Shown piece by piece: positions 41,349 through 49,537 of a stretch of 64,000 nucleotides of DNA (the stretch's first letter is position 1; the number at the start of each line of letters is the position of its first letter). The notes beneath the pieces are model-generated. The model saw only the letters and a list, made by a program, of their open reading frames with translations, was not told the origin of the DNA and made no database searches. Origin of the DNA: Mesorhizobium denitrificans (GTDB taxonomy: Bacteria; Pseudomonadota; Alphaproteobacteria; Rhizobiales; Rhizobiaceae); assembly GCF_003403035.1 (NCBI RefSeq), contig NZ_QURN01000014.1, forward strand, positions 79,291 to 143,290. The letters are read 5' to 3'. A program made the translations under genes and the position numbers.

Positions 41349-43795
41349 ACGTTCTCCGGAGACTTCACGTAGTATTCGGCGTAACGCTCGAAGAACTGCT
41401 CGCCGCTGCCTGTCGTGCCAAACTTCGGAAGTGACTTGATCTCGGCCTTGTTCAGCACGACACCCAGCATCTTGCTCGAAATGGCAGGCTCCGATTCAAG
41501 GATCGAGCGAACCAGTTCACGCGGGGTGGAGCCCCACTCCACAACCAGAAGGAACGCATCGGCAAACGGTGCAAATGCCTTGGCATCAATCACCGGCCCC
41601 AGAGGCGGCAGGTCAACGATAATGTAGTCGAATGTGTCTTTCGCGCTGTCGAGGAAGCGGCGCATACCAACCGAAGCCAGAAGTTCGCCCGTATGCGGCA
41701 TACGGCGGTTGAGCAACGTCGGCACGAACACCACGCGCGCGCGCTTGTCGAGGTTCGCGACTTCGCGCCAACTCATGCCCTTGATAACTGCTTCAACGAG
41801 GCCAACGCCCTTGGACCGTCGGCGCATACGCGTCAGCTTGCGATTGCGCAAATCGGCATCGATCAGCAGCGTCTTGAGGCCGCTATTCGCAAGCATTGCG
41901 GCAAGGTTCGACGACACAGTAGATTTGCCCTCGCCCGGCAAGGCCGACACGACACCTATCACGCGGCAGGGCGTCTCCTGCAAGAGCACATCGCTGGCGA
42001 GCCGGACGCTGCGCAGCGTTTCCGCATAGATCGAGTAAGGATGATCGATTGCAATCGACATTAACTCGCGCTGCGAAATCGGCTCGTTGAAAAGCGGGCG
42101 ACGCATCGGCGCGCGTCCGGACGGCGCATCCGTTACCGCCTGCAGCCCCAACCGGATTTTCACCCGTTCAATCGCAATCGTCTTCCATTCTTGCGCCTTG
42201 GCGAACCATTCCTTCCAAAGGTCGCGAAGGCCCTTGCGGCGCGATTTCGAAGGCTCGACGCTGATGGAAGGAAGATAGCCGAGGAACTTTGCACCGATTG
42301 CCGAGCGCACATCGGCAGCCGTGCGGAAAAACCGCTCGTTGAATTCGTTCAGCGCCGCAATCGCACCACCAACCATCAGGCCGAGCATAAGCGTTGCCAA
42401 CAACACCACCATCGTGCGCGGACTTGATGGGCGCAGCGGCAGCATTGCCTCGGAAATGATGCGCGCCTTCGCTATCGGGAAGGATTGCTGCTGTGTGATC
42501 TGCTCATAGCGAGCCAGGAACGTCTGGTATAGATTAGTCAGCGCTTCGGAACGCTGCTGCAATTCGCGAAGCTGAACCTGAGAGCGCTGCGCATCGGTAT
42601 TCTGGCCCGATGCACTTTCAACGCTGGAACGCAGCTTCTGCTCGCTCGCGTGCTTCACTTCATATTCGTTCTGCGAGGCCTGCGCGAGTTGCTTGGCTTC
42701 ATCGAATATGCTCTTGGCAAGTTCCGAAAGCTCGGCACGCATAGCCACAGCCTGCGTGTTTTGAGCGCCATAAAGCTCCGTCGCTTCACGCTCGCGCCTG
42801 CTGAGATTGAGATATTTCGTGCGCATCTCGGTCAGCGCCGGCCCCTGATCGGGGGCGCTCGACATAGCCAGATTTTCCGCCGCGCGATCCGGTCCCATTT
42901 CTACGATCTTGCGAAGCTGTTCTGCGCGAGCGAGAGCGCCCGCCGCTTCGGATTGAGCAACGATCAATTGCGCATTCAAATCCGAAAGACGCTGCTCGGA
43001 CATCAACTCACCGCGCGCAACGGAAAGCCCTTGCTTGGCGCGATAATCTTCTGCCGCGAGAGCAGCCTCCTGCGAATCCTTGCGCAGTGTCGCCAGGCGC
43101 TCTTGCAGCCAGACGGTCGCGCGCTCGGTCGCGTCGAAATTCGCTTCAAGCTGATCCGCCAAAAATGCGTCGGCATAAGCCTGCGTGATGCGCTGCGCCA
43201 GAGCAGGATCGTATGAGCTGTACCCCACGACAATCACGTTACTGCGCCCGCTGCGCTCAACGATCACATTCGCCTGCAAAATATTGGACGCGAGGTTGAT
43301 GCGCGCCTCATGCATCGCCGCTGTATCGGTGCGAATCTGTGCGCCACCGCCAAACGAAAATACGGAAAGCACACCACGAACGACACCGCGCACAGCTCCA
43401 ATTGTCTTGGCCAAAAGCGAAGCAGGCGGGTTCGTGAAGTCCGGATCTTCGTCAAGCTTTTCCTTGATAACCACCGCGCGCGCCAGCCGTTCGGAGCGCA
43501 AAATCTCGGTCTGGCTCATGATTGTCGCATCGGTCTGCAGCGTTGCGGCAAGCGGCGAAACTTCATCCACCGATTTCGCAATGCCGTCATCGATCAGCAC
43601 GCGCGCCAGCGACACATAGGTGGGCGGCGTCGTCTGCAGATAAACGATGCCCGCGAACAGCCCAAGCCCACCGGCAACCAGCAAAGGCACTGCCTGACGA
43701 CGCAACATGCCAAGTATCGAGCCGAAGCTGATGAAATCGCTGGTGTAGTGAAACAGGTGGTTTGGGCCCGCAGGATAGGCTGTCGGTTGGTTCAT
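41345..43795 (-). CDS. exoP: ExoP-type polysaccharide co-polymerase with C-terminal tyrosine kinase domain
   Basis: Inner-membrane Wzc/ExoP protein of 816 residues that controls chain length and couples EPS polymerisation to export. The N-terminal Wzz domain (~residues 20-120) has one membrane segment. A long coiled-coil periplasmic region (~190-440) rich in Gln, Glu and Ala comes next, then a second membrane segment (MVVLLATLMLGLMVGGAIAAL). The cytoplasmic BY-kinase has Walker A VVSALPGEGKSTVSSNLAAML, Walker A' TLLIDADLRNRKL and Walker B DYIIVDLPPLGPVID. The C-terminal tail is short with a small Tyr group (RYAEYYVK). It is last in exoY-F-L-A-M-P, coupled to exoM by ATGA. Confidence 0.94.
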   Translation of the reverse strand: MNQPTAYPAGPNHLFHYTSDFISFGSILGMLRRQAVPLLVAGGLGLFAGIVYLQTTPPTYVSLARVLIDDGIAKSVDEVSPLAATLQTDATIMSQTEILRSERLARAVVIKEKLDEDPDFTNPPASLLAKTIGAVRGVVRGVLSVFSFGGGAQIRTDTAAMHEARINLASNILQANVIVERSGRSNVIVVGYSSYDPALAQRITQAYADAFLADQLEANFDATERATVWLQERLATLRKDSQEAALAAEDYRAKQGLSVARGELMSEQRLSDLNAQLIVAQSEAAGALARAEQLRKIVEMGPDRAAENLAMSSAPDQGPALTEMRTKYLNLSRREREATELYGAQNTQAVAMRAELSELAKSIFDEAKQLAQASQNEYEVKHASEQKLRSSVESASGQNTDAQRSQVQLRELQQRSEALTNLYQTFLARYEQITQQQSFPIAKARIISEAMLPLRPSSPRTMVVLLATLMLGLMVGGAIAALNEFNERFFRTAADVRSAIGAKFLGYLPSISVEPSKSRRKGLRDLWKEWFAKAQEWKTIAIERVKIRLGLQAVTDAPSGRAPMRRPLFNEPISQRELMSIAIDHPYSIYAETLRSVRLASDVLLQETPCRVIGVVSALPGEGKSTVSSNLAAMLANSGLKTLLIDADLRNRKLTRMRRRSKGVGLVEAVIKGMSWREVANLDKRARVVFVPTLLNRRMPHTGELLASVGMRRFLDSAKDTFDYIIVDLPPLGPVIDAKAFAPFADAFLLVVEWGSTPRELVRSILESEPAISSKMLGVVLNKAEIKSLPKFGTTGSGEQFFERYAEYYVKSPENV

Positions 43796-44733
43796 CTATA
43801 TCTCGTTTCCGAACTCGGCAGATCAGGCCCGCCGTAGATTTGGGGCTGACGCCAGCCGAGTAAGCCGGTCATCGCACCCGCATGGAGCACCGCACGCAAC
43901 AAGGCGCGCTTTGCGCTCACTTCATGAAAGGGAGGAGCGAATACAGACCCCAAACTGTATACAAATTTGGCGAACGCTATCGGAAGTTGCTTTGCAACAC
44001 CCGACGCGCTCTTGCGCCGCAACAGCCCGCCATGCGTTTGCCCGGAACGAAAGCGGCGGCGCGCCAGCCATTTGAAGCAGGCGCGATTTTCAGGAACCGG
44101 CTCTTCCACCCACGCTTCAGGCGCGAACTCGATCCGCCCGCCTGCAGCGAACACCGCATCAAAAAACTCTGTATCTTCGCCGCCGCTCTTGCCGCGCGCC
44201 AGGTCGAAGCGTCTACCGATCACGCTGGCCGCGCCGACCTTCACCAGCACGTTGCAAGAATAACCCGTCCGTATCTCGCCCTTGACCCAAACGGGCCTCG
44301 TCTCGTGAAAATTTCCGGCCTTAAGCCAATCCGGTGCGTGTTCGTCGTAGCGAGCGCGAACCGGCCCCAGCACGACATCCGCCCCGCTTTGACGAGCCTT
44401 CGCAACCAGAGCCGAAAGCCAGTTTCCGGTCGCCGTCTCATCATCATCGATAAAGGCGAAATAATCGCCGGAAACAGCGTCCAGACAGGCGTTGCGGGCG
44501 ATGGAAATATTGCGCGCAGGGCTGTGCAGATACTGGATCGGCAGATCGAGCCAGCCGGCGCATTCTTCTACAAGCGCCTTCGCGCTGGGCAGGTCATCAT
44601 TGTCGGAAACGATTACCCGTATAGAAACACCCCGCGGCAAGCGTTGGGCAGCAACAGACTTCAGCGTGGCAGCAAGTCCCGGTCGGCGAAACGTGCAAAT
44701 GCAGATGTCTATTCTCGAGCCAATGCGCTTCAT
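43792..44733 (-). CDS. exoM: ExoM-like beta-glucosyltransferase (GT2)
   Basis: GT-A transferase of 313 residues, similar to ExoM, which adds a beta-1,4-glucose in succinoglycan assembly. The start MKRIGSRIDICICTFRRPGLAATL at 44733 overlaps the exoA stop by 4 bases; a longer frame inside exoA is not needed. ICTFRRP, VIVSDNDDLPSA and YFAFIDDDETATGNWLSAL (DDDE) are the characteristic ExoM-type blocks. KSGGEDTEFFDAVFAAGG gives the acceptor ED. Its stop overlaps exoP. Linkage is by analogy. Confidence 0.88.
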   Translation of the reverse strand: MKRIGSRIDICICTFRRPGLAATLKSVAAQRLPRGVSIRVIVSDNDDLPSAKALVEECAGWLDLPIQYLHSPARNISIARNACLDAVSGDYFAFIDDDETATGNWLSALVAKARQSGADVVLGPVRARYDEHAPDWLKAGNFHETRPVWVKGEIRTGYSCNVLVKVGAASVIGRRFDLARGKSGGEDTEFFDAVFAAGGRIEFAPEAWVEEPVPENRACFKWLARRRFRSGQTHGGLLRRKSASGVAKQLPIAFAKFVYSLGSVFAPPFHEVSAKRALLRAVLHAGAMTGLLGWRQPQIYGGPDLPSSETRYR

Positions 44734-45719
44734 GCCGAGGGCCTCGCGGATTGCGAGGCGAACAATTGCCTCCAGAAACCAAGCGACCACGCAAAATGCA
44801 TGACAATGGCGGAAACGGCGGACAGCACGAGATCAGGCTTGCGCTCCGATATCGCCAGCCAGAAGCCGAACAGGAAGCACACGCCAAGCCATGCGACAGC
44901 GGGAATAGCCGCAACCCAATAGATCGCGGAGCCAAGCGCGAGGAGGAGTGCGGGGCAAACCAGAAGCGGCGCAAGCTGGCGAATGCTCGGCAGCGTGCGG
45001 TGCTTCAGCAGATTTTTCGCCCTGCCCCGCCCATACGCCATGTATTGCTTGAACAATCCGCCGAACGTTTCACGTGGGTAATAGATCATATGCGTGCGGC
45101 CAGAGAGCCAGATCCGGAAGCCGTTCAGCTTTAGCCGGTGGTCGAGTTCGGCATCTTCATTGTGCGAGAAATTCTCATCATAGCCGCCAGCGGCAAGGAA
45201 GGCCCTCGTCCTGAAAAGCGCGTGGTGGCCATGATCGACCCACTCACCGCCCGACCCGTGTCTGTGCTTGGAACCGCCGGTGCCCAGTTTGGAATTCTGG
45301 ATGGCCGCATTCGCGCGCTGGATCCGTTCCATGCCCTCCGTGTACATCGAAACGACGACCGAATCCGCGCCTTTCTCCTCCGCCTCGGCGAGCAGCTTTT
45401 CGCAAAAATCGACTGGATATTTGCCATGCGCATCCAGCCGCAGCATGTACCGGGAATTCATGCCGTGGCGGACGACTGCAAGATTGATTCCCGCGCTTTG
45501 AATGCGCGCAGGATTGTCCATCAAAGCCACGCGTTCGCTGCCGCGCATGAAATCTTCAACGATTTGCTTTGACCGATCATCACTGCCGCCGTCGACAACG
45601 AGGATACGGGCCCCGACCTTCTCCGCCACCGGATCCACCCATCCCAGAAGCGCACCGATATGGCGCTCTTCATTGAGACACGGAATGACAATCAGGATAT
45701 CAGCATCGCTATGCGTCAT
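44730..45719 (-). CDS. exoA: ExoA-like beta-1,3-glucosyltransferase (GT2)
   Basis: Membrane-associated GT2 enzyme of 329 residues matching ExoA, which transfers the second sugar (glucose, beta-1,3) onto the galactosyl lipid. ILIVIPCLNEERHIGALL, RILVVDGGSDDRSKQIVEDF and YMLRLDAHGKYPVDFCEKLL show the GT-A DD and D-A-H motifs. SHNEDAELDHRLKLNGFRIW gives the acceptor site. The last ~80 residues contain two or three membrane helices. It lies between exoL and exoM, overlapping each by 4 bases (ATGA). The order exoL-exoA-exoM is the same as the S. meliloti exo cluster. Confidence 0.9.
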   Translation of the reverse strand: MTHSDADILIVIPCLNEERHIGALLGWVDPVAEKVGARILVVDGGSDDRSKQIVEDFMRGSERVALMDNPARIQSAGINLAVVRHGMNSRYMLRLDAHGKYPVDFCEKLLAEAEEKGADSVVVSMYTEGMERIQRANAAIQNSKLGTGGSKHRHGSGGEWVDHGHHALFRTRAFLAAGGYDENFSHNEDAELDHRLKLNGFRIWLSGRTHMIYYPRETFGGLFKQYMAYGRGRAKNLLKHRTLPSIRQLAPLLVCPALLLALGSAIYWVAAIPAVAWLGVCFLFGFWLAISERKPDLVLSAVSAIVMHFAWSLGFWRQLFASQSARPSA

Positions 45720-46891
45720 GCGGCCCTCCGGTCGAGGATCGAAGGCTCCAGGGAAACAACTGGATGTTTTGAACGCGGAAGCTGCGCAACAAGTTCGCGG
45801 CAGTCCCGCGCGGTGCAGACCCAGGTCGATGGATCGACCGCCGCGATGCGCGCCTGATGTTCTGCGTAGTCGGCCTCACTGAATGTGCCGAGGACTTCCT
45901 TTAGCGTTTCGGGAGAAGCCTCATCGAGTAGAATTCCAAATCCCTTGCGAGCGAGGAATTTTCCAACTTCGGTGCGCCGCAAAGCAATCGGAACCGCGCC
46001 GAACCGGCAACCTTCATAAAGCCTGTTGGGCAGGAGCCATTCCGAATTCTGGCCTTCCTCGAAGAAGTCAATGGCCCACGTAAAATGCACATGGCCATAG
46101 ATCGTGGCCATGTCTTCCGGGTTGCGATACGCGCCCTCGAATGAAAGATACGGCTCGCTGACCACCGCAGAACGGAAACCCGGTATCTCGCGCATCGCGG
46201 GGCGACCGCGCAGTTGCACCTTCACCCGCCCATCCATCTTGCGCGAAAGATCGCTTAGAATTGCGAGTGACCGGCTGCACCTGAGTGCACCGAACCAGCC
46301 AATGACCCAAGGCGGCGAAACATCCGCTGAACGATCCGGCGCAGCGCCAACATATTCGGCATCAAGATCGAGCAGGCGATTTTCGACGATCAACGACGGT
46401 GCTGCACACTGCCCATAAGCGTCAAAATACTGCGCCAGAAACGCTGGCGAACTGGTCAGCAACAGGCTGACTTCGTTGGACAGCCTGCGCTCCAGCCAGC
46501 GAAGCCCAATGCCGACCGCATCCTTGCGCAACAGCAGGCGGTGAATGTCGAGGCACTCGTAAACAATCGGAATATTGTCATCGCCAAAGCTGGCTGTAGC
46601 CCGCCGAGCCAAAAACAACGTTTCGAGATTGCGCGCGATAATACAATCCGGCTTTGAAACCCCGCTTAACAGCTTTCGCAGATTGGTCGCAGCGCCGAAC
46701 ACCGCCGAAATGCGTTGGTTGAAATTGCCGTCCTGCGTGGCGCCGAACGAAATTCGCTTGTCGTCCGAAGCCAACTTGGCGCGATGAAACCCGGCAACGG
46801 TGACGCTCGCGCCACCGGCCTCAAGCATCATCGTCCGCCGCCGCGTGGCAGGGTCCTGCAAATCATGCACCAGATAGAGCACATTCAACAC
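45716..46891 (-). CDS. exoL: ExoL-like glycosyltransferase
   Basis: GT-B-like protein of 391 residues resembling ExoL, which adds a beta-1,4-glucose to the growing succinoglycan unit. The N-terminus MLNVLYLVHDLQDPATRRRTMML and the region VIGWFGALRCSRSLAILSDL (donor-domain entry) are typical of this family. LPNRLYEGCRFGAVPIALRRTEVGKFLARKGFGILL is the nucleotide-sugar site. It follows exoF by 32 bases and its stop overlaps exoA. Assignment rests on sequence and operon position, not on a demonstrated linkage. Confidence 0.85.
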   Translation of the reverse strand: MLNVLYLVHDLQDPATRRRTMMLEAGGASVTVAGFHRAKLASDDKRISFGATQDGNFNQRISAVFGAATNLRKLLSGVSKPDCIIARNLETLFLARRATASFGDDNIPIVYECLDIHRLLLRKDAVGIGLRWLERRLSNEVSLLLTSSPAFLAQYFDAYGQCAAPSLIVENRLLDLDAEYVGAAPDRSADVSPPWVIGWFGALRCSRSLAILSDLSRKMDGRVKVQLRGRPAMREIPGFRSAVVSEPYLSFEGAYRNPEDMATIYGHVHFTWAIDFFEEGQNSEWLLPNRLYEGCRFGAVPIALRRTEVGKFLARKGFGILLDEASPETLKEVLGTFSEADYAEHQARIAAVDPSTWVCTARDCRELVAQLPRSKHPVVSLEPSILDRRAA

Positions 46892-46923
46892 AGCAAACCG
46901 CTCGACTTATCCCGCGCGCCGGA

Positions 46924-48135
46924 TCATCGCGTCGGCACTTCCGCGACTTTCACAGAAACAACGTCGCCGGGCTGTACAGGCTGATCCATCGCGGCCTTCA
47001 CCACCGTCGTCGATCCGTCCGGCTTTGCCCTGCTTATCGAGAATTCAAGAAGCGTCTGATCGCCAGGAGACAGCGTGGAAGCTTCAACCATGAGATCTGA
47101 CCGCATGTTCATCTTGCGCGACGTCGAAAGCAGATCGACCTCGACCTGCTGGCGTTCGACCGCCAGTTCCGTCTGCATCGAATTGCGCAGTTCCAGCGCA
47201 TCTTGCTCCGCCTTGCTGACGGCCTGACGCGCCCGCACAATCGCAGTGTCGATGTCCAGCCGCTGCGCCTGAATGTCTGCTGCGGAGCGTTCGGCGGTCA
47301 GCACGCGTGAATTGTTCACAAGCCCCTGCTCTGCAAGCGCACCAACGCCTTTCAGCTCTTTTTGCATCAACTCAAGCTGGCGATCCTGATTGGTCCGCTT
47401 CTTTTCCAGCGTATCGATTTCAGTCTGCAAGAGCCCCTTGAGGTCGGATAACGCCGTCAGCTGCAAATCGAGATTGGTCTTGCGAGCGGTCATAATTGCG
47501 CGCTCCTCGCCAATGAGATCATTCAGCCGCTTGCCCTGCGGCAGCGATGCCGGCACCTCGAAATCGGCCTTGCCTGCAATCTCGGCGTCAACGCGCACGC
47601 GCTTTACCATCAGGCGAAGGCGATCATCGGAGAGCAAATCATATTCGCCCTTTTGCGTAATCAGTTCCCGCTCGACGCGCTGACCATCCAGCGTGCGCTG
47701 CGTTCCACCCGCTACCGCGAGCGCTTTCTGCACGGTCAAGCCCGGCATGTAGGGGTATTGGCCGGGGCTCTGCACAACGCCGGTTATGAAAAACGGACGA
47801 TATTGCGCAATCTCCGCTGAAACTTCAGGCGCGGATTTGAGCGCGAAACGCTCCTTAAGCCGCGCCGCCAACTGCTCCTGCAGTTCATCGGTCGTAAGGC
47901 CCGTCACTTTCAGGTCGCCAGCGAATGGAACCGAGATACGGCCACCATCCTGAACGGTGTATTCACCGTTTATCGACGTCCACTCGCGAAAAGCGTTCTC
48001 GATGATCTGCCATTCTACGACACGCAGCGTCAGCTTGTCCTGCACGCCCAGCCGATACTCATCCGCCAGAGCTACGCCGCTTGCGCCAAGCAGAAATAGC
48101 GCAGCAAGCCCCGCGCGGCTCATAAGGCCTGCCAT
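46924..48135 (-). CDS. exoF: ExoF-like polysaccharide export protein
   Basis: Periplasmic/outer-membrane-directed export protein of 403 residues, Wza-related, needed with ExoY and ExoP to build and export the polymer. The start MAGLMSRAGLAALFLLGASG at 48135 gives a Sec signal ending near ALA. The Poly_export domain (~residues 25-110: EYRLGVQDKLTLRVVEW, YTVQDGGRISVPFAGDLKV) is followed by an SLBB-like segment (FFITGVVQSPGQYPYMPGLTV). A long coiled coil (~190-330) and a C-terminal QPVQPGDVVSVKVAEVP block complete it. Its ATG overlaps the exoY stop as TGATG. Confidence 0.9.
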   Translation of the reverse strand: MAGLMSRAGLAALFLLGASGVALADEYRLGVQDKLTLRVVEWQIIENAFREWTSINGEYTVQDGGRISVPFAGDLKVTGLTTDELQEQLAARLKERFALKSAPEVSAEIAQYRPFFITGVVQSPGQYPYMPGLTVQKALAVAGGTQRTLDGQRVERELITQKGEYDLLSDDRLRLMVKRVRVDAEIAGKADFEVPASLPQGKRLNDLIGEERAIMTARKTNLDLQLTALSDLKGLLQTEIDTLEKKRTNQDRQLELMQKELKGVGALAEQGLVNNSRVLTAERSAADIQAQRLDIDTAIVRARQAVSKAEQDALELRNSMQTELAVERQQVEVDLLSTSRKMNMRSDLMVEASTLSPGDQTLLEFSISRAKPDGSTTVVKAAMDQPVQPGDVVSVKVAEVPTR

Positions 48136-48806
48136 CAATAGCTCCCCCGCGAGGATAGAATTGCAGGCACGGTGAGAACGATGATGCGGAGGTCGCGGAT
48201 AAACGACCAACCTTCATAATACTGGCGGTCATAAGCAACGCGGTCCTCATAAGACACATCATTGCGCCCGCTTATCTGCCAAAGGCCCGTGAGGCCTGGG
48301 CGCACAGCGAGGTAGCAATGCAGGTCGGGACCGTAATATTCCAACTCGTCATCTATTACGGGACGCGGCCCAACAAGGCTCATATCGCCTTTGATGATGT
48401 TGATGAGCTGCGGTAACTCATCGACGCTGAGCTTTCGCAACACGCGTCCCAGCGGCGTGACACGAGGGTCGCGCTTCAGCTTACGCGTCGCCTGCCACTC
48501 GATACGAGCTGCACGGTTGCGCCGAAGATACGAGCTAAGCACTTCTTCGCTGTTCGGAACCATCGTCCGAAACTTCAGGCAACGGAATTCGTTTCCGCCC
48601 TGCCCAATACGACGATGCCCGAAGAATATCCGACCACCATCATCATACTTCACAAGTGCCGCTACAAACAGGAACAGCGGCGATAGCAGGATCAATGCAC
48701 TTGTCGCAGCAACGACGTCAAATAGTCGTTTCCACACTCCTCCCGGTGCGATCAGCACCACGGACTTGCCTCGATCAAGCAGATTTGAACTGACGATCTC
48801 TGTCAC
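48135..48806 (-). CDS. exoY: ExoY-like undecaprenyl-phosphate sugar phosphotransferase
   Basis: Initiating enzyme of EPS assembly: transfers sugar-1-phosphate (galactose in S. meliloti) from UDP-sugar to undecaprenyl phosphate. It has 223 residues, short form without extra N-terminal helices. One membrane segment (VVAATSALILLSPLFLFVAAL) precedes the catalytic domain. Family motifs are IFFGHRRIGQGGNEFRCLKFRTM, KLSVDELPQLINIIKGDMSL and VGPRPVIDDELEYYG, then RPGLTGLWQISGR. The start is GTG at 48806, supported by AGAGG upstream. It heads exoY-F-L-A-M-P and is divergent from the ExoX-like gene across a 476-base AT-rich region. Confidence 0.93.
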   Translation of the reverse strand: MTEIVSSNLLDRGKSVVLIAPGGVWKRLFDVVAATSALILLSPLFLFVAALVKYDDGGRIFFGHRRIGQGGNEFRCLKFRTMVPNSEEVLSSYLRRNRAARIEWQATRKLKRDPRVTPLGRVLRKLSVDELPQLINIIKGDMSLVGPRPVIDDELEYYGPDLHCYLAVRPGLTGLWQISGRNDVSYEDRVAYDRQYYEGWSFIRDLRIIVLTVPAILSSRGSY

Positions 48807-48850
48807 GTTTCACCTCTGACTTTTCAAGGTAAACGATACGCGATCGATGG

Positions 48851-48896
48851 TGCATTGCAACAAAAAAATAGGCTCTCTATTTGTGCAACGCGATGC
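48851..48896. promoter_or_regulatory. Candidate EPS operator upstream of exoY
   Basis: TGCATTGCAA (48851) followed by CAAAAAAATAG, and CTATTTGTGCAACGCGATGC (48877-48896), form an imperfect inverted repeat centred on GGCTCTCTA. TTGTGCA at 48881 matches the CGCACAA words found upstream of the polymerase and glycosyltransferase genes. It lies 45-90 bases before exoY, a good position for a regulator. Confidence 0.5.
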
Positions 48897-49085
48897 TTTT
48901 ATGATTAAATAATGGACATCATTGCATAATTTTTTTGCTTAAAGCGCATATATAAATATATAACGAAATTATAATATAACAATTTCGCACAGTTTTTGAG
49001 TAATAATCATGCGGGGATTCTATCACTCTGTCTGGATAAAGTTGAGTGACTCGCCGCAATCGACGGTAATATCTTTAAAATGCAA

Positions 49086-49106
49086 AGCTAACTGTAATAG
49101 TTGGCT
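49086..49106. promoter_or_regulatory. Dyad in the exoY/exoX intergenic region
   Basis: AGCTAACT and AGTTGGCT are 8-base inverted arms with one mismatch separated by GTAAT. The 21-base size is typical of an operator for a dimeric regulator. It lies about 177 bases before the ExoX-like start. No factor is recognised. Confidence 0.35.
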
Positions 49107-49282
49107 AAAATTAAACTTAGATCAAATGACCCCCAAAATTGCTGCTATGCAACAATGGGAGTAGGTCAAAACAGCCGCGTCCATATGGCGTTAGCGGGCC
49201 TGATCGACTATATTTCGGACGGAATTTTTAATTGAATTGAACGCTCCCAGATTTGGGATGGGTGGAGCAGGTTTAGCATAAA

Positions 49283-49534
49283 ATGCCGATCGGACGATTT
49301 ATCGCCGGGCTCATATTCACGTTGATCGTTGTTGGGCTCTGGTCTTGGCAGGATGGCGCAAGCACCGGAACTGTTGTGCTGCGGCTCATCGCGGCCGCCT
49401 TTATCGTGCAGTTCGGCTACTTCGTCGGCATCTACATTCTTGCGAAGCGCGAAGCGAGCTTGGATGAGGCTGGCGATCCGAAAGATGCGACGCCGACTGC
49501 CCCCGCTACGCGCCGCCCCTCGCTCGATACGTAA
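49283..49534 (+). CDS. ExoX/SyrA-like small membrane EPS repressor
   Basis: Small inner-membrane protein of 83 residues with two hydrophobic segments (RFIAGLIFTLIVVGLWSW and VLRLIAAAFIVQFGYFVGIYIL) and a polar Pro/Thr-rich tail. The layout, and the VQFGYFVGIYIL block before a basic turn (AKREAS), match the ExoX/SyrA/PsiA group of post-translational repressors of ExoY-type enzymes. It is divergent from exoY, and in S. meliloti exoX is also next to exoY. Balance between ExoX and ExoY sets EPS output there; I infer the same here. Similarity is judged by eye, so the family call is moderate. Confidence 0.7.
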   Translation: MPIGRFIAGLIFTLIVVGLWSWQDGASTGTVVLRLIAAAFIVQFGYFVGIYILAKREASLDEAGDPKDATPTAPATRRPSLDT

Positions 49535-49537
49535 TTG

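Larger units (their letters stand above)
48807..49282. promoter_or_regulatory. AT-rich divergent regulatory region between exoY and the ExoX-like gene
   Basis: This 476-base stretch has no gene. It is clearly richer in A and T than its flanks, especially 48900-49000. It holds the operator-like words at 48851-48896, a second CATTGCAT at 48930, and a dyad at 49086-49106. AT-rich EPS promoters in rhizobia are commonly targets of global silencers such as MucR/Ros-type zinc-finger proteins, but I cannot identify a defined site. Confidence 0.55.

Noticed and set aside
43882..44922. 346-codon plus-strand frame
   Set aside because: Antisense to exoM and exoA, which have clear GT2 motifs.
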